Shown: positions 8,068 through 16,668 of the stretch, one piece after another | Layout of the letters: each line of letters opens with the position of its first letter | Numbering within the stretch: the stretch's first letter is position 1 | Origin: CAWEHU01 sp963808965 | GTDB taxonomy: Bacteria; Pseudomonadota; Alphaproteobacteria; Acetobacterales; Acetobacteraceae | DNA length: 64,000 nt | Assembly (NCBI GenBank): GCA_963808965.1 | Contig: CAWEHU010000020.1 | Span: 1-64,000, forward strand | Direction of reading: 5' to 3' | Notes under the pieces: generated by a model | Database searches by the model: none | Told to the model about the DNA's origin: nothing | What the model saw: the letters and a program-made list of their open reading frames with translations, nothing else | Program-made: the position numbers and the translations under genes

Positions 8068-9279
8068 TCAGGTTCCCGTGACGTAATGCGACAGCACCGC
8101 GATCGCGCGGCCCGGCAGTCCGAGCTTCGGCACGTCCGCACCGGCGAGCAAGGGAACATCCAGCGCCGGCACGCCCTGGCCGGAGACGCTCAATTTGCCG
8201 AGCGCGTCCCCGCGCAGAACGGGAGCCCGGATCGGCGCATCATAGGTGACCGAAACGGTGGCGTTCTTCCGCCAGTTGCGCGGCATCGTCACGACGAGAT
8301 CGCGCCCGCCGACCAGCGGCACCGAAGGGCTGACGCCGAGCCAGACCGGGGCTCGGTCCACGACGTCGCCCGCCGTGAACAGCGTCACGTCCTCGAATTC
8401 GCGGAACGCCCATTCCATCAGCCGCTCGCCCTCTTCGGCGCGCTGGTGCATCGAGTTCATGCCGTTCAGCACCAGGATCACGCGGCGGCCGCTCCGTTGG
8501 CTGCTCGCGACCAATCCGTAGCCGCCCTCTTCGGTGTGCCCGGTCTTCAGCCCGTCCGCCGCCCCCTTCTGCACCAGCGGATTGCGGTTTCCCTGCTCGA
8601 TTCCGTTGTATTTGAAAGTCTTTTCCGAATCGTAGTGATAGTATTCCGGGAAATCCTGGATGATCCGCGCGGCCAAGATCGCGATATCGCGGCAGGACAT
8701 GCGGTGCTCGGGGTCGGGCCAGCCGGTGGAATTCCTGAAATTGGAGTTGGTGAGCCCGAGTTCCTTCGCCTTCTGGTTCATCAGGTCGACGAACCCCTGT
8801 TCCGAGCCCGCGATCGCCTCGGCCAACACGATGCACGCGTCGTTGCCCGACTGCACGATCATGCCGCGGATCAGATCCTCGACCTTCACGTTGGTGCCGA
8901 CTTGCACGAACATTTTGGAGCCGCCCATGCGCCAGGCGCGCTCGCTCACCGGCACTTCGTCCTCGAGCCGAAGCTTGCCGTTCTTGAGCGCCGCATAGAC
9001 GATGTAGGCGGTCATGAGCTTGGTCATCGAGGACGGCGGCATCGGCACGTCGGCCTGCTTGTCGAGCAATGTCGCGGTGCTCGTGTAATCGTAGATCAGC
9101 CCGTATTTCGCGGCGGTATCGACCGGGCCGAGCGGCGTGCTCGCGGGGCTGCCGGTGGGCTGGGCGTCGTCTTTCTTGCCCTTCCCCCGCGCCGCCACAT
9201 GATGCTGTGCCGCAGCCGGCAGCGCCGTGAAGGACGCGCCGGCGGCGGCAGCGAGAAGCGCGGATCGGCGGGTCAGCAT
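8068..9279 (-). CDS. D-alanyl-D-alanine carboxypeptidase (penicillin-binding protein, serine-type)
   Basis: Trims the terminal D-Ala of peptidoglycan pentapeptides in the periplasm. A signal peptide spans about residues 1-25 (RRSALLAAAAGASFTALPAAA). The three active-site motifs are present: S-M-T-K with Ser84 and Lys87, S-G-N near residue 147 (SGNDACIVLAEA) and K-T-G near 247 (LKTGHTEEGGYG). The C-terminal beta domain of family S11 follows. At 403 aa it has normal length for DacA/C/F-type enzymes; the subtype is not decidable here. It is followed by tmk and preceded by rlpA, all on the minus strand, forming a cell-wall gene set. Confidence 0.92.
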   Translation of the reverse strand: MLTRRSALLAAAAGASFTALPAAAQHHVAARGKGKKDDAQPTGSPASTPLGPVDTAAKYGLIYDYTSTATLLDKQADVPMPPSSMTKLMTAYIVYAALKNGKLRLEDEVPVSERAWRMGGSKMFVQVGTNVKVEDLIRGMIVQSGNDACIVLAEAIAGSEQGFVDLMNQKAKELGLTNSNFRNSTGWPDPEHRMSCRDIAILAARIIQDFPEYYHYDSEKTFKYNGIEQGNRNPLVQKGAADGLKTGHTEEGGYGLVASSQRSGRRVILVLNGMNSMHQRAEEGERLMEWAFREFEDVTLFTAGDVVDRAPVWLGVSPSVPLVGGRDLVVTMPRNWRKNATVSVTYDAPIRAPVLRGDALGKLSVSGQGVPALDVPLLAGADVPKLGLPGRAIAVLSHYVTGT

Positions 9280-9292
9280 GGGATGCGGGCTC

Positions 9293-10189
9293 CTATTCCA
9301 CTACGATTCGCGCGTCGGTCACGCCGGCGCGGATCACCTGTGCGAGCGCCGCGTCAGCCTGCGCCGTTCCGGCGAAGGGTCCGATGCGGACGCTGTATAT
9401 CGTCTCCCGCCCGGTACGCACGCTGTCGATCTCGGGCGCCAGCCCGGCGACCCGCGCGCGCTGGCGGTCGGCGAACTCGTATCGGCTGAAACTGCCCATT
9501 CGGATCCAAAGCGAGCCGGGCTCGGGCGTGGTCTGCGTCACCCGCTCCGGAAGTCGGAGCGGCGGAGGCGGCGCACCCGCCGCGATCGGGGTCGCCGCGC
9601 CCACGACCCGATCCGCGGGCGGGGCCGACGCGCGCACGCCACCTGGTGGCGGCAATTCGGTCGCTTGCACCGCGCCGCGCGGGGCCGCCGAGAGCTCGAG
9701 CCGCTCCTCGGGCGCGCCGCCCAGGGCATCGACAGCGGCGTGGCTTTCCAGGGGCAACACCTCGAGCCGCACGCGGGCGACGCCGGAGGGCGGGAACGCC
9801 AGCAGTTCCGCTGTCCGCCGAGTCACCTCGACGACCCGGCCGGGATTGGCGGGGCCGCGATCGTTGATGCGCACCGACACCTGGCGGCCGTTTTCCAGAT
9901 TCGTCATGCGCGCGATCGCCGGGAGTTGCAGGGTCTGATGCGCCGCCGCGAGCGCGGCTTGGTCGAACCGCTCGCCGTCGGCCGTGAGCGGCGGATGCGT
10001 CGTGCCGTAGACGGAGGCGAGCCCGGTTTCTTCACCACTGTAACGAGCGCGCGGATAGTACCAGATGCCGCCCGCCTCATAGGGCGGCCCCAGCACGTAG
10101 TGCGGCGCCGTGGTTACAGGCGGCGGCTTGCGGAACAGGAAGCAACCGGCCAGCGCCAGCGGCAGAACGAGGACCGCGATGCGCTTCAC
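9293..10189 (-). CDS. rlpA: RlpA-like septal lytic transglycosylase with C-terminal SPOR domain
   Basis: Outer-membrane lipoprotein that cleaves denuded glycan strands at the septum. The GTG at 10189 overlaps the mltB stop and gives MKRIAVLVLPLALAGCFLF, a lipoprotein signal with lipobox LAGC. The double-psi barrel follows: YSGEETGLASVYG, LTADGERFD, and RINDRGP with the catalytic-type Asp. A Pro/Ala-rich linker comes next, then a SPOR fold (LWIRMGSFSRYEFADRQRA) that binds septal peptidoglycan. Length is about 298 aa. The same frame stays open far upstream, but that part is antisense-like noise over mltB. Confidence 0.88.
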   Translation of the reverse strand: MKRIAVLVLPLALAGCFLFRKPPPVTTAPHYVLGPPYEAGGIWYYPRARYSGEETGLASVYGTTHPPLTADGERFDQAALAAAHQTLQLPAIARMTNLENGRQVSVRINDRGPANPGRVVEVTRRTAELLAFPPSGVARVRLEVLPLESHAAVDALGGAPEERLELSAAPRGAVQATELPPPGGVRASAPPADRVVGAATPIAAGAPPPPLRLPERVTQTTPEPGSLWIRMGSFSRYEFADRQRARVAGLAPEIDSVRTGRETIYSVRIGPFAGTAQADAALAQVIRAGVTDARIVVE

Positions 10190-11160
10190 ACCGCAACGGA
10201 GTCCCCGAGCAGACCGACCGAGAGCGCGTAGAAGATGGGCGAGTTGTAGCGCCGGATCGCGGCGAAGTTCCGGTAGACGATGAACGCGTCCCCGCCGCCG
10301 CCCTCGGGCAGGATGAGAGCGCCCTGGATCTCCGGGCGGCTGAACGCCGATCCATCCATCCGGCGCACGCCCAGCCGCATCCATTCGCCGAGCGTGCGGC
10401 GATTGTCCGGCCCGGTCTCGATGGGATCGAAACCGGCAGGGGCCAGGACCGGCTGGCCCCAGGGCTCGCCCGCGCGCCAGCCGGAGCGGGCGAGGTAGTT
10501 CGCGATCGAGCCGAGCGCGTCCGCCCGGCTGTCCCAGATGTCGCGGCGTCCGTCCCCATCGAAATCCACCGCGAAGCGGAGATAGGAATCCGGCATGAAT
10601 TGCGGCTGACCCATGGCGCCCGCCCAGCTTCCGGTCATGCGCTGCGGCGTGATGTCGCGATGGTCCAGGATGCGCAGACTGTCCATGAGCTGGGAGCGGA
10701 AGAACCCGGCGCGGCGGCCTTCCCAGGCGAGCGTCGCGAGCGACTCCACGACGTTGTAGCTGCCGGTCCTGGTTCCGAAATTGGACTCGAGGCCCCAGAT
10801 GCCGACGACCACGCCGGGATCGACGCCGAACCGGCTCTGGATCGCCTGGAGCAGCGGCCGATTTCGCCGCCATGCCTCCCGCCCGTCGACGATCCGTTGC
10901 GGCGAGACGATCCGCGCCCGGTACTGATCCCAAGTCATCGTGTATTCGGGCTGGTTACGATCCAGCTCCAGCACTTTCGGATTCGGCTGCAAGCCCCCAA
11001 GCGCCTGTTGCAGGATGCCGGGCGAGATGCCGGACCGGCGAGCCTCGGCGCGCAGGCTCTCGATGAAACCCTCGAACGAGCCGGTCGAAGCCGAAACGGG
11101 AGCCGCCGCGAGCGCCGGGGCGGCGGTGGCGGAGAGCAGCAGGAGCCGACGGGTGAGCAT
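10186..11160 (-). CDS. mltB: Lytic murein transglycosylase B family
   Basis: Cleaves the MurNAc-GlcNAc bond of peptidoglycan to give 1,6-anhydro products. A signal peptide lies at residues 1-24 (RRLLLLSATAAPALAAAPVSA). There is no lipobox cysteine, so it is probably a soluble periplasmic form. The catalytic Glu125 sits in IWGLESNFGTRTG, followed by MTGSWAGAMGQPQFMPDSY, which is diagnostic for the MltB/SLT-3 fold, and an FDGDGRRDIWDS calcium-like loop. At 324 aa it is typical. Its stop overlaps the rlpA start, so these two transglycosylases are co-translated. Confidence 0.92.
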   Translation of the reverse strand: MLTRRLLLLSATAAPALAAAPVSASTGSFEGFIESLRAEARRSGISPGILQQALGGLQPNPKVLELDRNQPEYTMTWDQYRARIVSPQRIVDGREAWRRNRPLLQAIQSRFGVDPGVVVGIWGLESNFGTRTGSYNVVESLATLAWEGRRAGFFRSQLMDSLRILDHRDITPQRMTGSWAGAMGQPQFMPDSYLRFAVDFDGDGRRDIWDSRADALGSIANYLARSGWRAGEPWGQPVLAPAGFDPIETGPDNRRTLGEWMRLGVRRMDGSAFSRPEIQGALILPEGGGGDAFIVYRNFAAIRRYNSPIFYALSVGLLGDSVAV

Positions 11161-11289
11161 GGCGCGCTCTGTGCCATGCCGGCCGAGTTGGCGGCAATCG
11201 GGAACGTATTACATCAGGGATAGCTGGGGTGGGCCGCTTGGAAGCCGGAGCGGATCGGACCAAAGTGACGGCGACAGAGGAGGCCACCG

Positions 11290-12687
11290 ATGGGCGTCAC
11301 CGCGGAACTCGCGCGATTTACCGCCGGGATTGGGCTCGACCGCTTGCCGCCCGAGATCGTGCAGCGCGCGCGCTTTCTCGTCCTCGATCTCGTCGGCAAC
11401 ATCGTCCGCGCCCGCTATGACGCGGAGAGCACGCCCTCGCTGCTCCAAGCCGCGCGGGCGCTCGGGTTCGCGGCCGGGAACAACGGGGTGTTCGGCGATT
11501 CGGCGCGCTACACGCCGGCGGGTGCCGCCTTCCTGAACGGCGCCCTCGCCCACTCGCTCGACTTCGACGATACGCACGCGGCCGGTTCGCTGCATCCGGG
11601 CGCTCCCGTCATCCCGGCGGCGCTTGCGGCTGGCGAAATGACCGGCACGGGTGGAGCGGACGTGCTGGCCGCCATCGTCGCGGGATATGAGATCACCTGC
11701 CGGGTCGCGCTCGCCCTGCCCGCCGGAGCACATTACGACCGCGGGTTCCACCCGACGGCGACCTGCGGCGCGTTCGGCGCGGCGGCGGCGGCTGCCCGCG
11801 TGTTCGGGCTCGACGCCGGGCAGATCGAAGGCGCGCTCGGCACCGTGCTGAGCCAGTGCGCCGGCAGCTTGCAATTCCTCGCGAACGGCGCCTGGACCAA
11901 GCGCTTCCAGGTCGGGTGGGCTGCGAGCAACGGTTTGGTCGCCGCCACCCTGGTCCGCGAGGGCTTCAAGGGTGCGGCCGAGGCGCTGGAAGGGCGGCAC
12001 GGCTTCATGCGCGCCTATGCGCCCGCGCCTCACCCGGAGCGCGCCGTTCAGGATCTCGGCAGCGTGTTCGAGCTGATGCATACCGGCGTGAAGCCGTACC
12101 CGTCCTGCCGCTACGGCCATGCCAGCATCGACGCGGCGCTCGCGCTGCGCGCGGAGCACGGATTGAAGCCGGAGGAGATCGAGGGGGCGACCGTTGGTCT
12201 TCCGAAAGCCGGGATGTTGCTGATCGGGGAGCCGGCCGAGAAGAAGGCCGATCCGCGAAACGTCGTGGACGGCCAGTTCAGCGGTCCGTTCGTCATCGCT
12301 TCGGCGCTCGCGACCGGGGCGATGGACTGGGACAGCTACCAGCTGCTGCAAGATCCGGTCATCCGGGCGCTCTTGCCGAAGATCCGGTGCGAGTTGGACC
12401 CGGAGATCGAGGCCGAGTTCCCCGCCAACATGTCGGGCAAGCTCACGGTCCGGGCGCGCGGCACGACGTTCGCGCAGAAGGTCGTCGTACCCAAGGGAGA
12501 ACCCACGAATTTCCTGACCGAAGCGGAGCTAAGGGCGAAGTTCGCCGGTCTCACCGATTCGGTGCTGGGCGCGGAACACGCGGCCCGGTTGGCGGACGCG
12601 GTGCTCGCGATCGACACGACCGCGGATGTCGCGAAGCTCATGCGCCTCGCCGCGCCGCTGATGCCCGCGAGGCTCGCCGGAGACTGA
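11290..12687 (+). CDS. MmgE/PrpD family protein
   Basis: Member of the 2-methylcitrate dehydratase/iminodisuccinate epimerase superfamily, 465 aa and cytoplasmic. Diagnostic stretches are the N-terminal helical part (ELARFTAGIGLDRLPPEI), ALAHSLDFDDTHAAGSLHPG with the conserved DDTH, and YDRGFHPTATCGAFGAA. The lid domain contains KPYPSCRYGHASIDAAL. A strong AGAGGAGG lies 7 bp before the ATG. The Ldh-family gene follows after 48 bp on the same strand, so the pair is probably one catabolic unit for a hydroxyacid or dicarboxylate. The substrate cannot be read from the sequence. Confidence 0.88.
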   Translation: MGVTAELARFTAGIGLDRLPPEIVQRARFLVLDLVGNIVRARYDAESTPSLLQAARALGFAAGNNGVFGDSARYTPAGAAFLNGALAHSLDFDDTHAAGSLHPGAPVIPAALAAGEMTGTGGADVLAAIVAGYEITCRVALALPAGAHYDRGFHPTATCGAFGAAAAAARVFGLDAGQIEGALGTVLSQCAGSLQFLANGAWTKRFQVGWAASNGLVAATLVREGFKGAAEALEGRHGFMRAYAPAPHPERAVQDLGSVFELMHTGVKPYPSCRYGHASIDAALALRAEHGLKPEEIEGATVGLPKAGMLLIGEPAEKKADPRNVVDGQFSGPFVIASALATGAMDWDSYQLLQDPVIRALLPKIRCELDPEIEAEFPANMSGKLTVRARGTTFAQKVVVPKGEPTNFLTEAELRAKFAGLTDSVLGAEHAARLADAVLAIDTTADVAKLMRLAAPLMPARLAGD

Positions 12688-12735
12688 CGGAGGCCCTCGC
12701 CCAAGCACGCCAAGCGACGCGAAGGAGACGACCCG

Positions 12736-13812
12736 ATGCCGAACGTGAAACCGGAGGCTTTGCAAGCTTTCGCCAAGCTCGTCGCCTCTCGGATGGGCAG
12801 CCGAGAGGAGGAGGCGGAGGAGGTCGCCGATCATCTCGTGCGAGCCAATCTTGCCGGTCACGACAGCCACGGGGTCGGCATGTTGCCAACCTATGTCCGC
12901 CTGCTCGGGGACGGGCTGCTCGTGCCGAACCAGACGCTCACACCTGTCGTGGATTACGGCGCGCTGCTCGTCTTCGACGCCGGACGCGGATTCGGACAGC
13001 GCATGGCCGCCGACGCGGTGCGCGCGGCGATGGGCCGGGCCAAGCAGACCGGCGCCGCCGTGCTCGGTCTGCGCAATAGCGCGCATATCGGGCGGATCGG
13101 CACGTACGGCGAGCTGGCGGCGGCTGCCGGCATGGCGTTCGTTGCATTCGTGAATGTCGCCGATCATCACCCATGGCAAGCGCCCTATGCGTGTCGCGAG
13201 CCGCGGCTCGGCACCAACCCGTTCTGCGCGGCTGCCCCGGCCGAAAACGGCACGCCGATCGTGCTCGACATGGCAACCACGGCGATCGCTTTCGGCAAGG
13301 CGCGCGTTGCCTGCAACAAAGCCGTTCCAGTGCCGGAAGGCGTGCTGATTGACGCCGAAGGACGGCCCACGACCGATCCGACCGAACTGGTTCGCAACGC
13401 TGCCGGCGCGCTGCTCTCGTTCGGCCTGCATAAGGGCTCGGGGCTCGCCGTGATGTGCGAAATGCTCGGCGCGGCGCTCGTCGGCGGGCAGCGCGCTGAC
13501 GAGACGGAGCGGGGCGGCGTTGTGAATAGCATGTTGGCCGTGGTGATCGACCTTGCCCGGCTTGGCGATCCCGCCGCGATTCGGGCGGGCATCACGGAGA
13601 GCGCCGCTTACATCAAATCCTCCCGCGTCGCGCCGGGGTTCGAGGAAGTGCTGCTGCCCGGCGACCCCGAACGACGCTCCGCCGCGCGCCGGAGCGCCGA
13701 GGGGATTCCGATCGACGAGACGAGCTGGAACGAGATCCGGGAAGCGGCGCTGAAGGTCGGCGTGACGGAGGAGGAGATACGGGCCTGGTTGGCTGGAGAC
13801 GTGCGCGCGTAG
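12736..13812 (+). CDS. Ldh family NAD(P)-dependent oxidoreductase (malate/lactate dehydrogenase type 2)
   Basis: A 358-aa 2-hydroxyacid or ureidoglycolate-type dehydrogenase, in a fold unrelated to classical malate dehydrogenase. The family signature GHDSHGVGMLPTYVRLL appears at about residues 40-56, RNSAHIGRIGTYGE with the catalytic-type His at about 117, LGTNPFCAAAP in the cofactor region, and LHKGSGLAVMCEMLGAAL near residue 235. The ATG follows AAGGAG by 10 bp. It is paired with the MmgE/PrpD gene. A paralogue lies at 24034 in this window. Confidence 0.9.
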   Translation: MPNVKPEALQAFAKLVASRMGSREEEAEEVADHLVRANLAGHDSHGVGMLPTYVRLLGDGLLVPNQTLTPVVDYGALLVFDAGRGFGQRMAADAVRAAMGRAKQTGAAVLGLRNSAHIGRIGTYGELAAAAGMAFVAFVNVADHHPWQAPYACREPRLGTNPFCAAAPAENGTPIVLDMATTAIAFGKARVACNKAVPVPEGVLIDAEGRPTTDPTELVRNAAGALLSFGLHKGSGLAVMCEMLGAALVGGQRADETERGGVVNSMLAVVIDLARLGDPAAIRAGITESAAYIKSSRVAPGFEEVLLPGDPERRSAARRSAEGIPIDETSWNEIREAALKVGVTEEEIRAWLAGDVRA

Positions 13813-13830
13813 AGCGCGCGAACCCACGCT

Positions 13831-13858
13831 TGTCATGCGCGGGCTTTGACCCGCGCAT
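13831..13858. repeat. REP-like intergenic palindrome (copy 1)
   Basis: TGTCATGCGCGGG, a CTTTGA loop, then CCCGCGCATC: an 8-bp perfect stem placed between the Ldh gene and tRNA-Ser. It shares its outline (GTCATGC-CGGG-TTTGA-CCCG-GCATC) with the element at 19743. It could also act as a terminator for the Ldh gene, though it has no U-tract. Confidence 0.6.
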
Positions 13859-13911
13859 CCGCCGCCTTATCTTGCCGCCATTATCCGCGCCGTCGTAGGT
13901 TCCGGCGCGCG

Positions 13912-13999
13912 GGATGGGTGGCCGAGCGGTTTAAGGCAGCGGTCTTGAAAACCGCCAACCCGCAAGGGTTCGTGGGTTCGAATCCCACCCCATCCGCCA
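13912..13999 (+). tRNA. tRNA-Ser (anticodon UGA)
   Basis: A cloverleaf can be drawn. The acceptor stem is GGATGGG with CCCATCC, the D-arm GCCGAGCGGTTTAAGGC, and the anticodon stem GCGGT/ACCGC with loop CTTGAAA, giving anticodon TGA. A long variable arm follows (AACCCGCAAGGGTT), then T-arm GTGGG-TTCGAAT-CCCAC, discriminator G and an encoded CCA. The long variable arm is the class II feature of tRNA-Ser. Confidence 0.97.
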
Positions 14000-14135
14000 C
14001 TTCAAAACAGAACTGTGAAGGTCGACATTAGCTGGCTTTGCGCCCGAGGGGCAGTGTGGCGCCGTGCGATAGCACTTGCGCGCCACCTCGCCTGCGTGGA
14101 AGCCTGCCGCGACGGCCACAGGGAGAACCAATGAG

Positions 14136-14543
14136 ATGGCTAGCGTCACTGGCGGCTGTCTGTGCGGCAAGGTGCGTTACAACGCCGAGGCGGACCCCGT
14201 GTTCATTGGCGTTTGCCACTGCCGCAACTGCCAGAAGGAAAGCGGTAGCGCCTTCGCCATCGTGGTCGGCGTGCCGCAAACGGCGCTGATCGTGCAGGGC
14301 GAACTGAAGACCTATACCGACAAAGGCGACAGCGGCCAGCCGATGTACCGGCGGTTCTGTCCGGAATGCGGTTCCACGGTCCTCGACGAAGCCGGCGCGA
14401 TGCCAGGCATGCTGATGGTCCAGGTCGGCACGCTGGACGACCCAAGCTGGGTGAAGCCGACGTCGCAGATTTATTGCGATAGCGCGCAGCCCTGGGTGCA
14501 GCTCGGCGGCGAGTGGCAGCGCTTCCCGAAGATGCCAGGGTAA
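14136..14543 (+). CDS. GFA family protein (glutathione-dependent formaldehyde-activating enzyme-like)
   Basis: A 135-aa zinc-binding Mss4-like fold. Metal-binding cysteines are visible as CLCGKVRY, CHCRNCQ and CPECGS, the standard GFA pattern. Start: ATG at 14136 (MASVTGGCLCGK), preceded by GGGAGAAC. The open frame extends 60 bp upstream, but family alignment begins at MASVTGG. Members bind glutathione or other small thiols, and most, including this one, have no demonstrated reaction. It stands alone between tRNA-Ser and remnants of sugar genes. Confidence 0.9.
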   Translation: MASVTGGCLCGKVRYNAEADPVFIGVCHCRNCQKESGSAFAIVVGVPQTALIVQGELKTYTDKGDSGQPMYRRFCPECGSTVLDEAGAMPGMLMVQVGTLDDPSWVKPTSQIYCDSAQPWVQLGGEWQRFPKMPG

Positions 14544-14688
14544 GCGACGAAGCTATAATGAAGACACCGTCCTGCAGACGCCGAACCGATAATGATAGCT
14601 CCAACTGCTGAACGGAGCCGATAGCGAGCTGTTCCCTTTCAACCGATCGCAGATTCCGCGGCTCGCGCCGCTGCCGCCTCAGTTAGAT

Positions 14689-15589
14689 CTATGGCTTCTG
14701 TTCCGCAGCAATTTTGGCAGGATTGCCTCGAAATCCGGTGCCTCGGGAGGGCAAACCCAATGTCGCAAGCCGCTCGGTGCTGCCCACGAACACTGGCATG
14801 TCTCCAGGCCGTAGTAACATAGGGTCGGTTTCGATCGTAACGTGCAGGCCAGTTGCGGCTACAAGCTGATCGAGCAGCCCACGCAAACTGTAGGCGCGAC
14901 CGCTGCACAAGTTTACCAGCGGCCACGGCCAGGTTGGAAGCGCGGCGAGGCCTAGCAGTATCCGCGCCGCCTCCGCGACGTCGAGGAAATCGCGTTCCGC
15001 CGACAGATCGCCCACGCGCAGGACCCGCTGTCCGGCAGCGAGCTGCCGGGCGAACGACGGCAGGGCCAAGTGGCTCGGCATCCCGATTCCGACCGGGTTG
15101 AACATTCGCGCTATCAACACCGGAAGGCCACGAGCGGCGGCCGCAAGACCCAGCAGTGTTTGCGCATACTTGGCGACACCATACTCCGTACGCGGCGCGC
15201 ACGGATGCGTCTCCGGGACAGGCTGCGCCCTGGCGGGCACGATCCCGTACTCCGCAGCCGATCCGACGAGGATCACTCGCACTGGCGCCGAAGCATCGGC
15301 CACCGCCGCCAATAATTCGCCGGCCAGGATCGCGTTCGCCTCAAAACAGGCGCGTGAGTTGGCGCTGCGTGTCTCGCCGGCGCAGTGCAGTACCGATGTC
15401 GGGCCGAGACGTCGCCAACGCTCGTGCAAAGCTATCCCGAGTCCAAGGGGCCGGACCGAGCGCCACCTCGTCTTTCGCGAGGGCAACGGGAGCGCGGGAA
15501 GCGCGCAGGATCGTCCATCCCACGGCGGCAGGCGACTGCAATACGTGTCGCCCGAGAAACCCGCTGCTCCCAGTCAGTAATACCCGCAT
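14689..15589 (-). CDS. NAD-dependent nucleotide-sugar epimerase/dehydratase, frameshifted
   Basis: Extended short-chain dehydrogenase acting on a nucleotide sugar. The N-terminus MRVLLTGSSGFLGRHVL (ATG at 15589) carries the GxxGxxG dinucleotide site. The C-terminal 230 residues in another frame give VLHCAGETRS, VILVGSAAEYG and the catalytic YGVAKYAQ (YxxxK). The frames meet at RPDI/VLHCAG if one G of ATCGGTA at 15393-15394 is removed. Repaired length is about 300 aa. The stop of the upstream nucleotidyltransferase fragment is 3 bp before its start, so the two formed an operon for an activated sugar. Confidence 0.75.
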
Positions 15590-15592
15590 CGA

Positions 15593-15931
15593 TCAGCTAT
15601 CAGCGGGTGTCCGGGGCATGAAAGCCCGCGGATCGCGTTCGATCATGCTCTGTGCTTCGGCGAAATCCTCCGGCCGTCCGATATCCGTCCAAAAGCAGTC
15701 CTGGCGATGGCACAGAATCAATTTCTCGGCCCCTTGCATGGACTGCATCAGGACGGGCATGTCCAGGTGCTCACCAACCGCCGGCACCGGTGACCAGAAT
15801 TCGCTTGCGACTAACCACATGCCCCCCTTTGGGTCGATCTTGCCGGCCATAGACCGGGCAGACCATAATTCGAGTGAATTAAGAACCGTCAAACACGGTT
15901 CAAAAGGCTCAGGCCGCAGGGGTTCCGACAT
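15593..15931 (-). pseudogene. C-terminal fragment of a sugar nucleotidyltransferase
   Basis: Only about 112 residues remain. The diagnostic end region of NTP-transferases is present: GEHLDMPVLMQSMQGAEKLI (lining the sugar pocket) and FWTDIGRPEDFAEAQ (the W-x-DIG-PEDY-type motif). An in-frame TGA lies immediately before the first Met, and no N-terminal signature (GGxGTRL) is found upstream, where a plus-strand gene begins. It is therefore truncated rather than merely frameshifted. The partner epimerase is directly downstream. Confidence 0.6.
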
Positions 15932-16104
15932 AGATCAGCGGGGAAGCCAGCTCGCCTCTAAAAAGCCTTCAGGGTTCGGTCTCCTTCCGGCGGGCCGGCA
16001 GCCACCGGCCTGTCGGGACCCCTTGCGCTGCGGCTTTCCATTCCAGTGACGGCGCGGCATGAATGACGCCGCTGCCGTCTCTATGGAATGCAGTTCATCA
16101 CAGC

Positions 16105-16668
16105 ATGGACCTGTTGATCAGTGCCTCGCCGTTCATCGCCTTCGCGCTCTTGTCCTGGCTTGCTTCTGCGAGGCTGGCGCTTTGGGCGGGATTCGCGCTC
16201 GCCCTGCTGAACGCCATCCGAGGGGCGCGACGAAGGGGCGAGCTTCGAGTCCTGGATGCCGGCGTTGTGCTGCTGTTCGCCGGGCTGGCGCTCTATGCGT
16301 CGGTCAGCGGCACGCGATGGACTCTGCTTGGCGTGAACCTTGCCATCGATGCCGGTCTGTTCGCGATCATGCTTGGCTCGCTCGTGATCGGCAAGCCGTT
16401 CACCTTGCAATACGCACGCGAGCGGGTCGACCCGGAGCTGTGGAACAGCCCTCTCTTCTTGTCGGTCAACCGTGTCATAACGCTGGTTTGGGCGCTGGCG
16501 TTCGCGGTTGTTTGCGCGGCCGATATCCTGGCGGTCTATTTCCCCTCCGTACCCTTGCCCCTCGATCTGCTCCTCGTCGGGTTGGCGATCGCTGCGGCAG
16601 CACAGTTCACGTCCTGGTATCCGGCGCATCGGCGCGCGGCGATTCAGGCTCCGGATCGGGCCAAATGA
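16105..16668 (+). CDS. Five-helix inner-membrane protein of unknown function
   Basis: About 187 aa from the ATG at 16105 (MDLLISASPFIAFALL); the open frame begins 42 bp earlier. Hydrophobic segments lie at about residues 3-32, 48-66, 72-92, 114-137 and 147-163. Between helices 3 and 4 is GKPFTLQYARERVDPE, a conserved-looking cytoplasmic loop. I do not recognise a functional family. It converges on the FUSC exporter gene, and the two 3' ends overlap by 62 bp. Confidence 0.7.
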   Translation: MDLLISASPFIAFALLSWLASARLALWAGFALALLNAIRGARRRGELRVLDAGVVLLFAGLALYASVSGTRWTLLGVNLAIDAGLFAIMLGSLVIGKPFTLQYARERVDPELWNSPLFLSVNRVITLVWALAFAVVCAADILAVYFPSVPLPLDLLLVGLAIAAAAQFTSWYPAHRRAAIQAPDRAK

